64,000 nucleotides of DNA from Actinomycetota bacterium (lineage in GTDB: Bacteria; Actinomycetota; CADDZG01; JAHWKV01; JAOPZY01), in contig DASTWV010000050.1 in NCBI GenBank assembly GCA_035765775.1, positions 43,552 through 107,551 of the forward strand, read 5' to 3'. A model generated the notes under the pieces. The model saw only the letters and a list, made by a program, of their open reading frames with translations, was not told the DNA's origin and did not search any database. The translations under genes and the position numbers were made by a program. Position 1 is the stretch's first letter; every line of letters begins with the position of its first letter. Below, piece by piece: positions 26,170-34,276 of this stretch.

Positions 26170-27579
26170 ATGGCCACCGACGGAACTGCGGAACTCCTGC
26201 TCCACAACGAGCCGGTCCTGATCGCGGCCCTGGTGGCGAGCGCCACCTCCCGGGAGCAGATGAGCGCCGCGCTCGGGTTTGACGCCGGTCTGGCGGAGCA
26301 CCGCTATGCGGCGGGCCTGCACACTGCGCCGGGGATCGAGGTGGGGTCTCTGGCGTTCGCCATCGACGGGCACCTGGGGGCGGACCCCGGCGCCGGCGAC
26401 GCGCTCGCCGCCCGGGCCACCGCGGCGGGGGAGACCCTCATCGAAGCCTGCCGGGCGGTCGCGGACATCTCGGACGGGTTGGGCGCCGCCCTGGAGCGCT
26501 TCGCCTCGGCGGTGGCATTGGTGGTGCCGTTCGTCATCGCCGCCCCGCCGCTGCGCCAGATCCTGGCCCGCCGGGCGGGTGCCCCGGGCAGCCCGTGGGA
26601 GCCGGAGATCGCCCGGGAGGTACGGGACTGCTTCGCCATCGCGGCGGTGGTCGCCGGCCGGGAGGAGGCCCGGGAGCTGGTGTGCAACCGGGCTCCCCGC
26701 TTCGCCATGCCGCTCATCGAGCAGCAGGTGCCGGACATCGCCGGTCTGATCGCCCGCCATGTCGAGCGCTACGGCTGGTTGGGTACCCACGGCGGCGCCT
26801 ACGACTCCATGACGACCAAGGCCGTGATCGAGCGGCTGCAAAAGATGGTCCTCCGGTTTCCGGCGGAGGTGATCGCGCAGGCCGCGGCGCCGCCCGCACC
26901 CGGGCCCGGTGGAGCGCTGGGGGCGGTGCAGTCCCTGCCCTGGTTCCGTCCCGATGCCCTGGTCCAGGCCCTCGCCCTCGTGCGGCCCCTGGTGATCCGA
27001 GTGGCGCACATCCTGGGCTGTAGCACCGCCCAGGTGGAGGCGTGCTCGGTGGGGGAGCTCGTCGCCGCGCTGGCCGGCGGGGCGCCGCTGCCGGTCGCCG
27101 AGGCGGACCGGCGGATCGAGAACGGGTTCGTGGTCGAGCGCTCCTCGGGCGAGGTACGCATCGCCGCCGAGGACTCGCCGGTGCCCGTACGGCCCGGCGG
27201 CTACCGGCCGGCGGTGGTGACCGGGCAGAGCGTGGCGCTCGGCCGGGCGGTGGGCCGGGTGCGGATCCTCACGGAGGCCGTCGAGTTGGGGGACCTGGAG
27301 TGGGGTGATGTCCTGGTCACCGCCGCCAGCACCCCGGACCGGATGGGCGTCGAATCGGCGTTCCCGGAGCGGGGCGGCTCACCTCCGGGGATCGAGCGGG
27401 CGGCGGCGATCGTGGCCGACGAAGGCGGACTCCTCAGCCACGCCGCCATCCTGAGCCGGGAGCTGGGCATCCCGTGCGTGCTGGGAACTGAAACCGGTAC
27501 CAGGACCCTCCACGACGGCCAGTACGTGGAGGTGGACGCCACGAAGGAGCAGGGAACCGTTATCCCATTCGACGCCTGA
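26170..27579 (+). CDS. PEP-utilising-enzyme mobile (phosphohistidine) domain protein without catalytic domains
   Basis: 469 aa from ATG 26170 (an in-frame ATG at 26137 would add 11). The first 330 residues are helical and resemble the linker region of PEP-utilising enzymes (RHVERYGWLGTHGGAYDSMTTKAVIERLQ). The C-terminal 110 residues are the swivelling phosphohistidine domain: GYRPAVVTGQSVALGRAVGRVRIL, then AAIVADEGGLLSHAAILSRELGIPCVLGTETGT and DGQYVEVDATKEQGTV, with the active-site His in LLSHAA. Neither an ATP-grasp domain nor a PEP barrel is present, so it cannot make PEP alone. It may be phosphorylated by, or act with, a separate nucleotide-binding protein. Function unknown. Confidence 0.7.
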   Translation: MATDGTAELLLHNEPVLIAALVASATSREQMSAALGFDAGLAEHRYAAGLHTAPGIEVGSLAFAIDGHLGADPGAGDALAARATAAGETLIEACRAVADISDGLGAALERFASAVALVVPFVIAAPPLRQILARRAGAPGSPWEPEIAREVRDCFAIAAVVAGREEARELVCNRAPRFAMPLIEQQVPDIAGLIARHVERYGWLGTHGGAYDSMTTKAVIERLQKMVLRFPAEVIAQAAAPPAPGPGGALGAVQSLPWFRPDALVQALALVRPLVIRVAHILGCSTAQVEACSVGELVAALAGGAPLPVAEADRRIENGFVVERSSGEVRIAAEDSPVPVRPGGYRPAVVTGQSVALGRAVGRVRILTEAVELGDLEWGDVLVTAASTPDRMGVESAFPERGGSPPGIERAAAIVADEGGLLSHAAILSRELGIPCVLGTETGTRTLHDGQYVEVDATKEQGTVIPFDA

Positions 27580-27599
27580 GCCTCCGGGTCATTACGGAT

Positions 27600-27636
27600 G
27601 GGCCGCGATTGCGGCCCGGGCGCCAGCGGCGCCCGG
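27600..27636 (+). terminator. Two adjacent strong GC hairpins
   Basis: GGGCCGC (27600-27606) pairs with GCGGCCC (27611-27617) around GATT. Overlapping by two bases, CCGGGCGCC (27616-27624) pairs with GGCGCCCGG (27628-27636) around AGC. They sit 21 nt after the stop of the PEP-domain gene and before the next gene. No T-tract follows, so this is a factor-assisted or GC-type terminator, or alternative structures controlling the methyltransferase gene. Confidence 0.6.
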
Positions 27637-27744
27637 ACAATCGCGGGTCCCCAAACGGCAGGGACGCCGGCGCCCGGGAGGGACGGGTCCCAAGACGAAG
27701 TAGCCGGAAATGGGCTCACGGTCCGCCTGGGCCGTGTTCGCAGT

Positions 27745-28542
27745 ATGGCGGTTAGGATCCGGGCGATGGAGCGCTACGAGGCATCGACCTACGGCGAGCG
27801 CATCGCCTCGATCTACGACCTCCTGTACCCGGCCGGCCGCGACGCCGAGGACGCCGCCGACTTCATCGCCGGGCTCGTGGCAAGCGGCGCCCCAGGTGGT
27901 GCCACAGCCGGTGCCCCAGGCGGCGGGAGGGTGCTCGAGCTGGGCATCGGCACGGGGCGGGTCGCGTTGCCCTTGGCGCAGCGGGGCGTTGAGATCCACG
28001 GCATCGACGCTTCGGAGAGCATGCTCGCCCAGCTGCGGGCCAAGCCGGGCGGCGACGCCCTCCCGGTGGTGCTGGGAGACTTCACCGCTCTGGCGCCGTC
28101 GGAGCCCTACGCAATCATCTTCGTGGCCTTCAACACGTTCTTCCAGCTGCCCAGCCAGAACGACCAGGTCCGGTGCCTGGCATCGGTGGCCGAGCACCTC
28201 GCCCCCGGCGGGGCCTTCATCCTCGAAGCCTTCGTCCCCGACGTCTGCCGTTACGACCGGGGCCAGCGCACGGCCACCAGCCTGCTGGCGGGCGACTGGG
28301 TGGTGCTGGAGAGCACGGTGCACGACCCGGTGGGCCAGAAATTCCGCACGGTGAACGTGCTGATCGCCGGCGACCAGACCCGCCTGTACCCTCTCGAGGC
28401 CCGCTACGCCTGGCCCGCAGAGATCGACCTCATGGCCCGGCTGGCGGGGCTCACGCTGGAGCAGCGCTGGGGTGGGTGGCAGCGGGAGCCATTCACGGCC
28501 ACCAGCGAGCGGCATGTGTCGATCTACCGCCGCCCTGGGTAG
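27745..28542 (+). CDS. Class I SAM-dependent methyltransferase
   Basis: 265 aa from ATG 27745 (ATG 27766 is an alternative, giving 258). The core starts with YGERIASIYDLLYPAG, motif I GRVLELGIGTGRVALPLAQRG, the ribose-binding acidic residue in IHGIDASESML, then LVLGDF-like VVLGDFTALAP, IIFVAFNTFFQLPSQNDQVRCLASVAEHLAPGGAFILEAFVPD. This is the methyltransferase-25-like group, with a C-terminal beta region (RYAWPAEIDLMARLAGLTLEQRWGGW). The substrate is unknown. It is followed 16 nt later by the DUF3048 gene. Confidence 0.87.
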   Translation: MAVRIRAMERYEASTYGERIASIYDLLYPAGRDAEDAADFIAGLVASGAPGGATAGAPGGGRVLELGIGTGRVALPLAQRGVEIHGIDASESMLAQLRAKPGGDALPVVLGDFTALAPSEPYAIIFVAFNTFFQLPSQNDQVRCLASVAEHLAPGGAFILEAFVPDVCRYDRGQRTATSLLAGDWVVLESTVHDPVGQKFRTVNVLIAGDQTRLYPLEARYAWPAEIDLMARLAGLTLEQRWGGWQREPFTATSERHVSIYRRPG

Positions 28543-28558
28543 GACTTCGGCAAAGCCT

Positions 28559-29665
28559 ATGAAGCGTATGCTCGCGCCCCTGCGCAACCGCCGGAACTCG
28601 CTGATCGTCGTGCTGGGGCTGGTGCTGGCCGCCTGCGGGACCTCGCACAAGTCCGCCTCCGCCAAGAAGTCACCCGCGCCGGCCCGGTCGCCATCGGCGC
28701 CGGCGTCCAGCCCGGCACCGCCCCCGCCGCCCCCGGCCATCTGCCCGCTCAGCGGCGAGACCGTCGCATCGGTGCCCCAGCGGCCGATGCTGGCCATCAA
28801 GGTGGACAACTCCCCGCAGGCCCGGCCGCAGTGGGGCCTGGACACCGCCGACATGGTCTACGAGGAGCCGGTCGAGGGGGGCGTGACCCGCTTCATCGTC
28901 ATGTACCAGTGCCGGGACGCCGCCCGGGTGGAGCCCGTGCGGAGCGCCCGGCAGGCTGACGTCTACATCGTGAACCAGCCGGGCAAGTCGTTGCTGGGCA
29001 ACGCCGGCGGAAGCCCGCCGACCCTGCAGGCGGTCCAGTCGTCGGTCAACGCCGGGTGGATCGTGAACGTCGGCTACAACACCGGCGGCGGCTACCAGCG
29101 GGACCCGGGTCGGGGAAGCCCGTACAACCTGGAGACCTCCACGCAGGGGCTCTACTCCCGGCCCGACGCCAAGGGGTTGCCCACGGCGAAGCCGATCTTC
29201 ACCTACTCGGCCAGCCCACCGCCGGGCGGCCCGGGGTCGACGATCCACATCGGGTTCTCGCAGTACTCCGATGTGTACTGGCGCTGGAACGCCCAGGCCA
29301 ACGCCTACCAGCGCTACTACGGCAACAGCCCGGCGCTCGGCGCCAACGGGGGCATCATGTCGGCACAGAACGTCGTCATCCAGGCGGTCCCGGTGCAGAT
29401 GAGCTGGTGGATCGAGGACCCCAGCGGGTCGCACCAGCCCGTCCCCCAGCTGCTCGGCACCGGCGCGGCCCTCGTGTGCCACGTGGGCACCTGCGTGACC
29501 GGGACCTGGTTCCGGCCGGGCGAGGGCCTCGGGCAGCCGACGTACCTGCTGGACCCCCAGGGCCACCAGATCCCCCTGGCGCCGGGGACGACCTGGGTGG
29601 AGCTGGCGCCCTCGTCGGTGACCGGGCCGGGGCCGAGTCCGGTGGCCGCGTACTCCGCATCGTAG
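28559..29665 (+). CDS. DUF3048 (YerB-like) lipoprotein
   Basis: 368 aa. The signal peptide LIVVLGLVLAAC has a lipobox with Cys at about residue 27, followed by a Ser/Pro/Ala linker. The mature part is the DUF3048 pair of domains: PMLAIKVDNSPQARPQWGLDTADMVYEEPVEGGVTRFIVMYQCRDAARVEPVRSARQADV in the N-terminal half, and STIHIGFSQYSDVYWRWNAQANAYQRYYG ... NVVIQAVPV ... GTWFRPG in the C-terminal half. The family is extracellular and of unknown function in Gram-positive bacteria. The Cys-anchored form suggests a cell-surface location. Confidence 0.9.
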   Translation: MKRMLAPLRNRRNSLIVVLGLVLAACGTSHKSASAKKSPAPARSPSAPASSPAPPPPPPAICPLSGETVASVPQRPMLAIKVDNSPQARPQWGLDTADMVYEEPVEGGVTRFIVMYQCRDAARVEPVRSARQADVYIVNQPGKSLLGNAGGSPPTLQAVQSSVNAGWIVNVGYNTGGGYQRDPGRGSPYNLETSTQGLYSRPDAKGLPTAKPIFTYSASPPPGGPGSTIHIGFSQYSDVYWRWNAQANAYQRYYGNSPALGANGGIMSAQNVVIQAVPVQMSWWIEDPSGSHQPVPQLLGTGAALVCHVGTCVTGTWFRPGEGLGQPTYLLDPQGHQIPLAPGTTWVELAPSSVTGPGPSPVAAYSAS

Positions 29666-29684
29666 AACCGCCCAGCGGGGCCAT

Positions 29685-30323
29685 TCAGCTTCGCGGCCGA
29701 TCCCCGACCAGCCGGCCGATGAGGCGCATCGGCAGGATTGCCAGCCAGACGAAGGGGGCGATGTTGGCGTCCACCAGGGCAACGGGGATCGAGGCGGCGA
29801 AGACCGCCACCAGCCAGCCCGAGCGCCAGAGAGCCCGGCGCACCCCGGCGGGGGTCATCGAGTCAGCCAGGAGGTTCCGGTGCTGGGCCACCAACGTCAG
29901 CAGGCCCAGCAGGAGACCCACGGCGATCATGTTGGTGGCGTACAGGATCACCGCCGAGGCCTGCCCCCCGTAGCGCCCCATGACCGAGGAGGGGAACGGC
30001 AGGAGGGCGATCGTCGCCAGGAACACCAAGTTGAGCGACATGAAGCCCTCATCGGCCCGCCGGAGCTGGCGGAACAGCCGGTGGTGGCCGAGCCAGAACC
30101 CGCCGATGACGAAGAAGGTGAGGGCGAAGACGTAGTAGTCCGCCCCCATCTTGCCCAGGGCATGCGCCAGGTGGTGGACTGCGCCCCCCTGCAGGTTGGG
30201 GGCCTGGATCTGGAAGGCCACCAGCGTCATGGCGATGGCGAAGATGCCGTCGGACAGCGCCAGCGTCCGACCGAGGCCGACCCTGCCCTCCTCCCGCTCG
30301 TCGTCCTCGTCCACCGCATCCAC
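29685..30323 (-). CDS. TMEM175-family potassium channel-like protein (DUF1211)
   Basis: 212 aa with about six transmembrane segments. The family signature in the first helix is RTLALSDGIFAIAMTLVAFQI (the Ser-Asp followed by the AI...TL filter pattern). It continues with YYVFALTFFVIGGFWLGHHRLF and NLVFLATIALLPFPSSVMGRY, which are typical of bacterial TMEM175 (a tetrameric K+ channel family with one six-helix repeat). The N-terminus is acidic. It is convergent with the DUF3048 gene and divergent from the DUF1003 gene. Confidence 0.87.
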   Translation of the reverse strand: MDAVDEDDEREEGRVGLGRTLALSDGIFAIAMTLVAFQIQAPNLQGGAVHHLAHALGKMGADYYVFALTFFVIGGFWLGHHRLFRQLRRADEGFMSLNLVFLATIALLPFPSSVMGRYGGQASAVILYATNMIAVGLLLGLLTLVAQHRNLLADSMTPAGVRRALWRSGWLVAVFAASIPVALVDANIAPFVWLAILPMRLIGRLVGDRPRS

Positions 30324-30443
30324 GCGCCGATGCTACCGGCGCGGGACCGGGAGACCGCGGGGGGCAAGGGCCGAGCCCGCTCTCCTCGGTACGGCCTCCC
30401 TCGGGGCCGGTGTCCGGCCGGCATTCCTGCGAAGATCTGCACC

Positions 30444-31007
30444 GTGAGCGACGCTCTGCGCCACCATCGGGCCCACACCGACTTGCATGGGACGTTTGGC
30501 AACGATCCCTTCGGGAAGCTGGCCGAGCGCATCGCGCGGTTCTTCGGCACGCCGCGCTACATCGTGGCGCAGACCATCGTGGTCATCCTGTGGATCGCCT
30601 ACAACGGCTGGGTCGCCCTGCACTACCTATCGACGAAGGCGTTCGATCCCTACCCCTTCATCCTGCTGAACCTGGCCTTCTCCACCCAGGCGGCGTATGC
30701 CGCCCCCTTGATCCTGCTGGCCCAGAGCCGGCAGGCGGCCCGGGACAAGGCGGCCGAGGAGGCGGATGCCCGGCACCGGGAGGAGATCGCCCAGCTGGGC
30801 CTGACGCAGCAGCAGGCCCTGGCCGACCTCATCCGGGAGAACACCGCGCTCACCGAGCAGGTGCGGGCGATCGCCGCGAAGGCGCGGGACAACACCGAGC
30901 GGCTGGACGAGATCCACCGCCATGTGGAGGCGATCGGGCAGCGGATGGGGGTGGTGGCCGGGCGGTTCTCGGCGGACGAGTACCTCCCGCCGCCGGATGT
31001 GACCTAG
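30444..31007 (+). CDS. DUF1003 membrane protein
   Basis: 187 aa from a GTG start. After FGKLAERIARFFGTPRYIVAQTIVVILWIAYNGW there is a second membrane segment, LNLAFSTQAAYAAPLILLAQSRQAARDKAAEEADARH, the DUF1003 signature. The remaining C-terminal part (about residues 110-170) is a charged coiled coil (LADLIRENTALTEQVRAIAAKARDNTERLDEIHRHVEAI). Function unknown. The stop is 4 nt inside the convergent glycosyltransferase gene end. Confidence 0.87.
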   Translation: MSDALRHHRAHTDLHGTFGNDPFGKLAERIARFFGTPRYIVAQTIVVILWIAYNGWVALHYLSTKAFDPYPFILLNLAFSTQAAYAAPLILLAQSRQAARDKAAEEADARHREEIAQLGLTQQQALADLIRENTALTEQVRAIAAKARDNTERLDEIHRHVEAIGQRMGVVAGRFSADEYLPPPDVT

Positions 31008-32236
31008 TCCCCGACCTCCGGGAAGGGGTGGCGCTCCCAGTACATGCGCCGGTGGCCGAACAGGGGCCCGTCCGGGCCCCAGTGCTCGACGAACTCCCCC
31101 CACGCCTGGGCGCAGCCGGTGTTGCGCTTGGCGGTCAGCGTGGTGCCCGCGGGGAGGCGGACGGTCCGGATGCGGGGGTCGGCGGGGAGGCCGGCAAGGT
31201 CACCGGGCCCGTCGTGGACCACGATGATCTCGGCGTCATCCTCCCCCCGCTCCAGGAACATCGCCACCGCGTGGGCGATGCCCTTGCCCTTCTCCTCGCT
31301 GCCGTTGGCGGGCAGCACGCAGGTCAGGCGCCGGCGGACGGGGAGGTCGGGGCGGCGCACCGGGGCTGGCGCATGCCGGGGGAGCACCGGGGTGGGGGCC
31401 GCGGCCGGGAGTGGCTCGTAGTCCTGCCAGTGGCGGCGCAGGAGGGCGCGGACCGGGTCGTCCAGGCTCCGGGCCACCGGGTGGATCCACCATGTGTCCG
31501 CCTGGGCGAGGGCGGCAGCCACCTCCGCCGGGGTGAATCCGGTCCGGTAGCGGACGGTGTGCTCGCAGAACGGGTTGCGTGCGACACGATGGCCGGCGAG
31601 CACGGCCAGGGAGGGGAGGAGGACCTCCTCGGAGGCCCAGATCCGGGACTGGGCAAGGGTTTCCTGGAACTCCGGCGAATCCCAGAGGGCCATGACGTCG
31701 GCGGCCGCCTCCCGGGAGAACGCAGTTGCTGGCCAAAAGGTCCAGTGGGGAAATCGTTCCTCCCCGGCGGGGAAGCGCTGCAGGAACGGCCGCCACAGGT
31801 CGATCTCGTGCCAGGCCGACTGGGCCGGCCCAAAGAGGGTGTCCCGGGGCTGGGCGTGCGGCGCGGTCATGAGGCAGCCGGGCCGGGGCTCGGCAGACAG
31901 GACGGCCGCCAGCGCGGCGGAGTACCCGGGCCGGGCGGCGAGCTGGTCGGAGTCGATGAACGTGACCGCCGAGGCGCCCAGGTGGTCCACGGCGATGCGG
32001 AGGCACGCGATGGCTGCCTCGTCCAGGCGGCCCCACTCCACCGCCGTGGGCTGCGGGTGGACGACCGCGCCCATGGCTTCGACCGTGTGCCGGAGCCCGG
32101 GATCAGCCAGGGGTCCTCCAGGGCCGGCGCCGTCGTAGAGCAGCACCGCGGACGCCGGGTCGAGGAAGCGCAGGTTGGCCACCAGGTCCACGATGCACTC
32201 GGGCGCCTCGTGGACGAAGCAGGCGAGGACGTTCAC
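31004..32236 (-). CDS. Glycosyltransferase-like protein with a truncated second GT2 domain
   Basis: 410 aa from a GTG that overlaps the stop of the acyltransferase gene (GTGA). The first 260 residues resemble a GT-A-type glycosyltransferase: VLACFVHEAPECIVDLVANLRFLDPASAVLLYDG, an SAVTFIDSDQLA segment with a DxD, and a long acceptor part (HWTFWPATAFSREAA). A linker rich in Pro leads to a second, GT2-like start: RRLTCVLPANGSEEKGKGIAHAVAMFLER ... EIIVVHDGPGDLAGL ... LTAKRNTGCAQAWGEFVEHW. It ends just where the GT2 DxD should come (HWGPDGPLFGH), so the second domain is incomplete. Confidence 0.6.
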   Translation of the reverse strand: MNVLACFVHEAPECIVDLVANLRFLDPASAVLLYDGAGPGGPLADPGLRHTVEAMGAVVHPQPTAVEWGRLDEAAIACLRIAVDHLGASAVTFIDSDQLAARPGYSAALAAVLSAEPRPGCLMTAPHAQPRDTLFGPAQSAWHEIDLWRPFLQRFPAGEERFPHWTFWPATAFSREAAADVMALWDSPEFQETLAQSRIWASEEVLLPSLAVLAGHRVARNPFCEHTVRYRTGFTPAEVAAALAQADTWWIHPVARSLDDPVRALLRRHWQDYEPLPAAAPTPVLPRHAPAPVRRPDLPVRRRLTCVLPANGSEEKGKGIAHAVAMFLERGEDDAEIIVVHDGPGDLAGLPADPRIRTVRLPAGTTLTAKRNTGCAQAWGEFVEHWGPDGPLFGHRRMYWERHPFPEVGD

Positions 32237-33300
32237 CCGAGCGGGGGTGGGTCCTCCTTCTCCGGGGGCGCCTCCGCGGTCAACTGCAGCGCCCCCAGCT
32301 TCTCTCCGATCCATGTGTCAATTCTCGCCCACCAGGCGAACAGCCACTCGACGAGCTCGTCGCCGCCGGCGGGGACTTCGGCTGCCGGGATGCGCCAGTA
32401 GTGGGCCGCCACGGACGTGTCGAGCGGAATCCGGCGCCACAGGTCGACCAGCGACCCGACGTCCTCGAAGACCGTGTGGGCCACGAAGATGACATCGGCC
32501 CCGGGAGCATGCTCGATGGCGGTGGTCACCCCGCCGATGCGGGGGGGCAGCACGTTGCGCATCTGCTCGGCCTTGAGGGCGGAGTCGTCGTGGCCCTTCT
32601 TGCGCAGGTGGGCGATCGCCCGCTCCCGCAGGCGGGGGCTGAAGTCGTGGCCCTCGGGGAACAGCACGAAGGCGTCCTTATCCCCCAGGCCGCTGGCCAG
32701 CTCGCCGATGGCGGCGATCTGGGCCTCCCGGTTGGCGGAGCCGTGCTTGATGAACCGGTTGGGGATCCGGTGCAGCATCGTGTCGAAGAGCGGCTCCCAC
32801 TGGAGCTTCTCCAGCATGATGATCCGGGGGTGGCGCTGGTACTCCAGCATGATGGTGGCCACCAGCATCAGCGAGTTGCCTGCCCCGCCGTGGCGGGAGA
32901 ACACCAGGATTGGCCCGTCCTGGCGTTCGGCCTCGGTCTCGACCTCAACCTGCAGCCGGAACAGCTTGGTCCCGGTGGTGCGCAGGCCCCGCAGCCACCA
33001 CTCCATGAGGCGGTAGTGATCGCCCTGCCACCCCTCGCTGGACAGCCGGGTGCCCAGCCCCGAGGCCAGCCACATCCAGAAGACGGCCAGCAGGCAGGCG
33101 ACCTCGTAGAGGCAGTAGACGAAGCCGAAGGCCACCACCCGCACCGTGCGCCACCGGCGGCCGCTGAACAGCAGGTCGATGGGCACCGCCAGCACCAGCA
33201 GCACGGGCGTGAGGACGATGACGCCCGCCGACACGAGCCCGACGAGCGGGGCGAGCACCACCCGGCGGAATGGCTTCGGCGGAACCGGAAGGCTGGCCAC
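32233..33300 (-). CDS. 1-acylglycerol-3-phosphate acyltransferase-like membrane protein (PlsC family)
   Basis: 355 aa. Two or three hydrophobic segments at the N-terminus (VVLAPLVGLVSAGVIVLTPVLLVLAVPIDLLF, VAFGFVYCLYEVACLLAVFWMWLAS) precede the acyltransferase core. Block I is ILVFSRHGGAGNSLML, an unusual form of HX4D with Asn at the Asp position. Block III is FVLFPEGHDFSPRLRERAI. The C-terminal part (NVLPPRIGGVTTAIEHAPGADVIFVAHTVFEDVG) is typical of lysophospholipid acyltransferases. It is in a leftward unit: patatin, this gene (5-nt gap), glycosyltransferase (overlap), all plausibly acting on membrane lipids. Confidence 0.8.
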   Translation of the reverse strand: MASLPVPPKPFRRVVLAPLVGLVSAGVIVLTPVLLVLAVPIDLLFSGRRWRTVRVVAFGFVYCLYEVACLLAVFWMWLASGLGTRLSSEGWQGDHYRLMEWWLRGLRTTGTKLFRLQVEVETEAERQDGPILVFSRHGGAGNSLMLVATIMLEYQRHPRIIMLEKLQWEPLFDTMLHRIPNRFIKHGSANREAQIAAIGELASGLGDKDAFVLFPEGHDFSPRLRERAIAHLRKKGHDDSALKAEQMRNVLPPRIGGVTTAIEHAPGADVIFVAHTVFEDVGSLVDLWRRIPLDTSVAAHYWRIPAAEVPAGGDELVEWLFAWWARIDTWIGEKLGALQLTAEAPPEKEDPPPLG

Positions 33301-33305
33301 GGGCG

Positions 33306-34241
33306 TTACGGGAGGGCGACCCGGTCGAGGTAGGCGGCGGTGGTCTCGTAGGCCCGGCTCATGCGCTGCATGACCGCTTCCAGGTCCCAGGTGCGCAGGC
33401 CCATCCCACCGCCCGGGTCGTCGTCACCGGTGGGCAGGACATGGGCCACGACCCCGTCGGGCAGATGGGCCATGTCATAGGCGAAGCGGTGCCGGCGGGC
33501 GACCTCGAAAGCCACGCTCATGACCTGGTACAGGGTTTTCGGGGCCTCCAGGCGCCGCTCGATACGGCCGACGTGCAGGATGTACACCTCGGTCGCACCC
33601 AGGGCCACCGCCCGCTCCACCGGGATGCTGTTGACGATGCCGCCGTCTAGGAAGTGCTCACCGTTCACCTCCATCACCGGCAGGAGACCGGGGACCGCCG
33701 AGGAGGCCAGGATCGCCTCGATGACCGGGCCGGTCGAGAACCAGTGCTCGGCTGCCTGCTCGATCGAGGCGGCCACGCACTGGAAGGGGATCGCCAGCTC
33801 CTCGAAGGTGCGCACCGGGAGCAGCGCGGCGCAGATCTGGCGGAGGCGCTCGTTGGAGTGCAGGTGGGTGCGGCCCCGGAGCAGGTTCCCCGCCACCCGC
33901 AGCGGCGAGCCGAGGACCCCGGTCTCGGTCAGCTGGCGCCAAGCGCCCTCCAGGCGGTTGACCATGTCGACGCTCGGGTCGGCGGCGATGGCCGCGCCGT
34001 TGAGCGCCCCCACCGAGGCGCCGACGATGAGGTCGGGGCGGATCGTGCGCTCGAGGAGGGCCCGGAGCATGCCGACCTCGTTGGCGCCCAGGTCCCCGCC
34101 CCCGCCGAGCACGAACGCCACACGCGGCTCGGAGGGAGCCGGTGGGACGCGTTCCGCTCGCGGTCCGGGCATGCCTGCAAAATCATAGGCCCGGGCGGGC
34201 CGGCCCGGGACGCCGACCGGGGGCGGCGCGACCTGTGCCAT
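33306..34241 (-). CDS. Patatin-like phospholipase
   Basis: 311 aa. The catalytic dyad is visible: the oxyanion loop AFVLGGGGDLGANEVGMLRALLERTIRPDLIVGASVGALNG has the nucleophile Ser in GASVG, and the Asp is in LDGGIVNSIPVE. This is the RssA-like bacterial patatin layout and should cleave membrane phospholipids or lysophospholipids. The ATG start is near a Pro-rich 25-residue tail-like N-terminus. It leads the patatin-acyltransferase-glycosyltransferase unit and is divergent from the alpha/beta hydrolase. Confidence 0.9.
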   Translation of the reverse strand: MAQVAPPPVGVPGRPARAYDFAGMPGPRAERVPPAPSEPRVAFVLGGGGDLGANEVGMLRALLERTIRPDLIVGASVGALNGAAIAADPSVDMVNRLEGAWRQLTETGVLGSPLRVAGNLLRGRTHLHSNERLRQICAALLPVRTFEELAIPFQCVAASIEQAAEHWFSTGPVIEAILASSAVPGLLPVMEVNGEHFLDGGIVNSIPVERAVALGATEVYILHVGRIERRLEAPKTLYQVMSVAFEVARRHRFAYDMAHLPDGVVAHVLPTGDDDPGGGMGLRTWDLEAVMQRMSRAYETTAAYLDRVALP

Positions 34242-34276
34242 CCTGCGGAGCCGTGAGGACAGCCCCGATCACCGGA

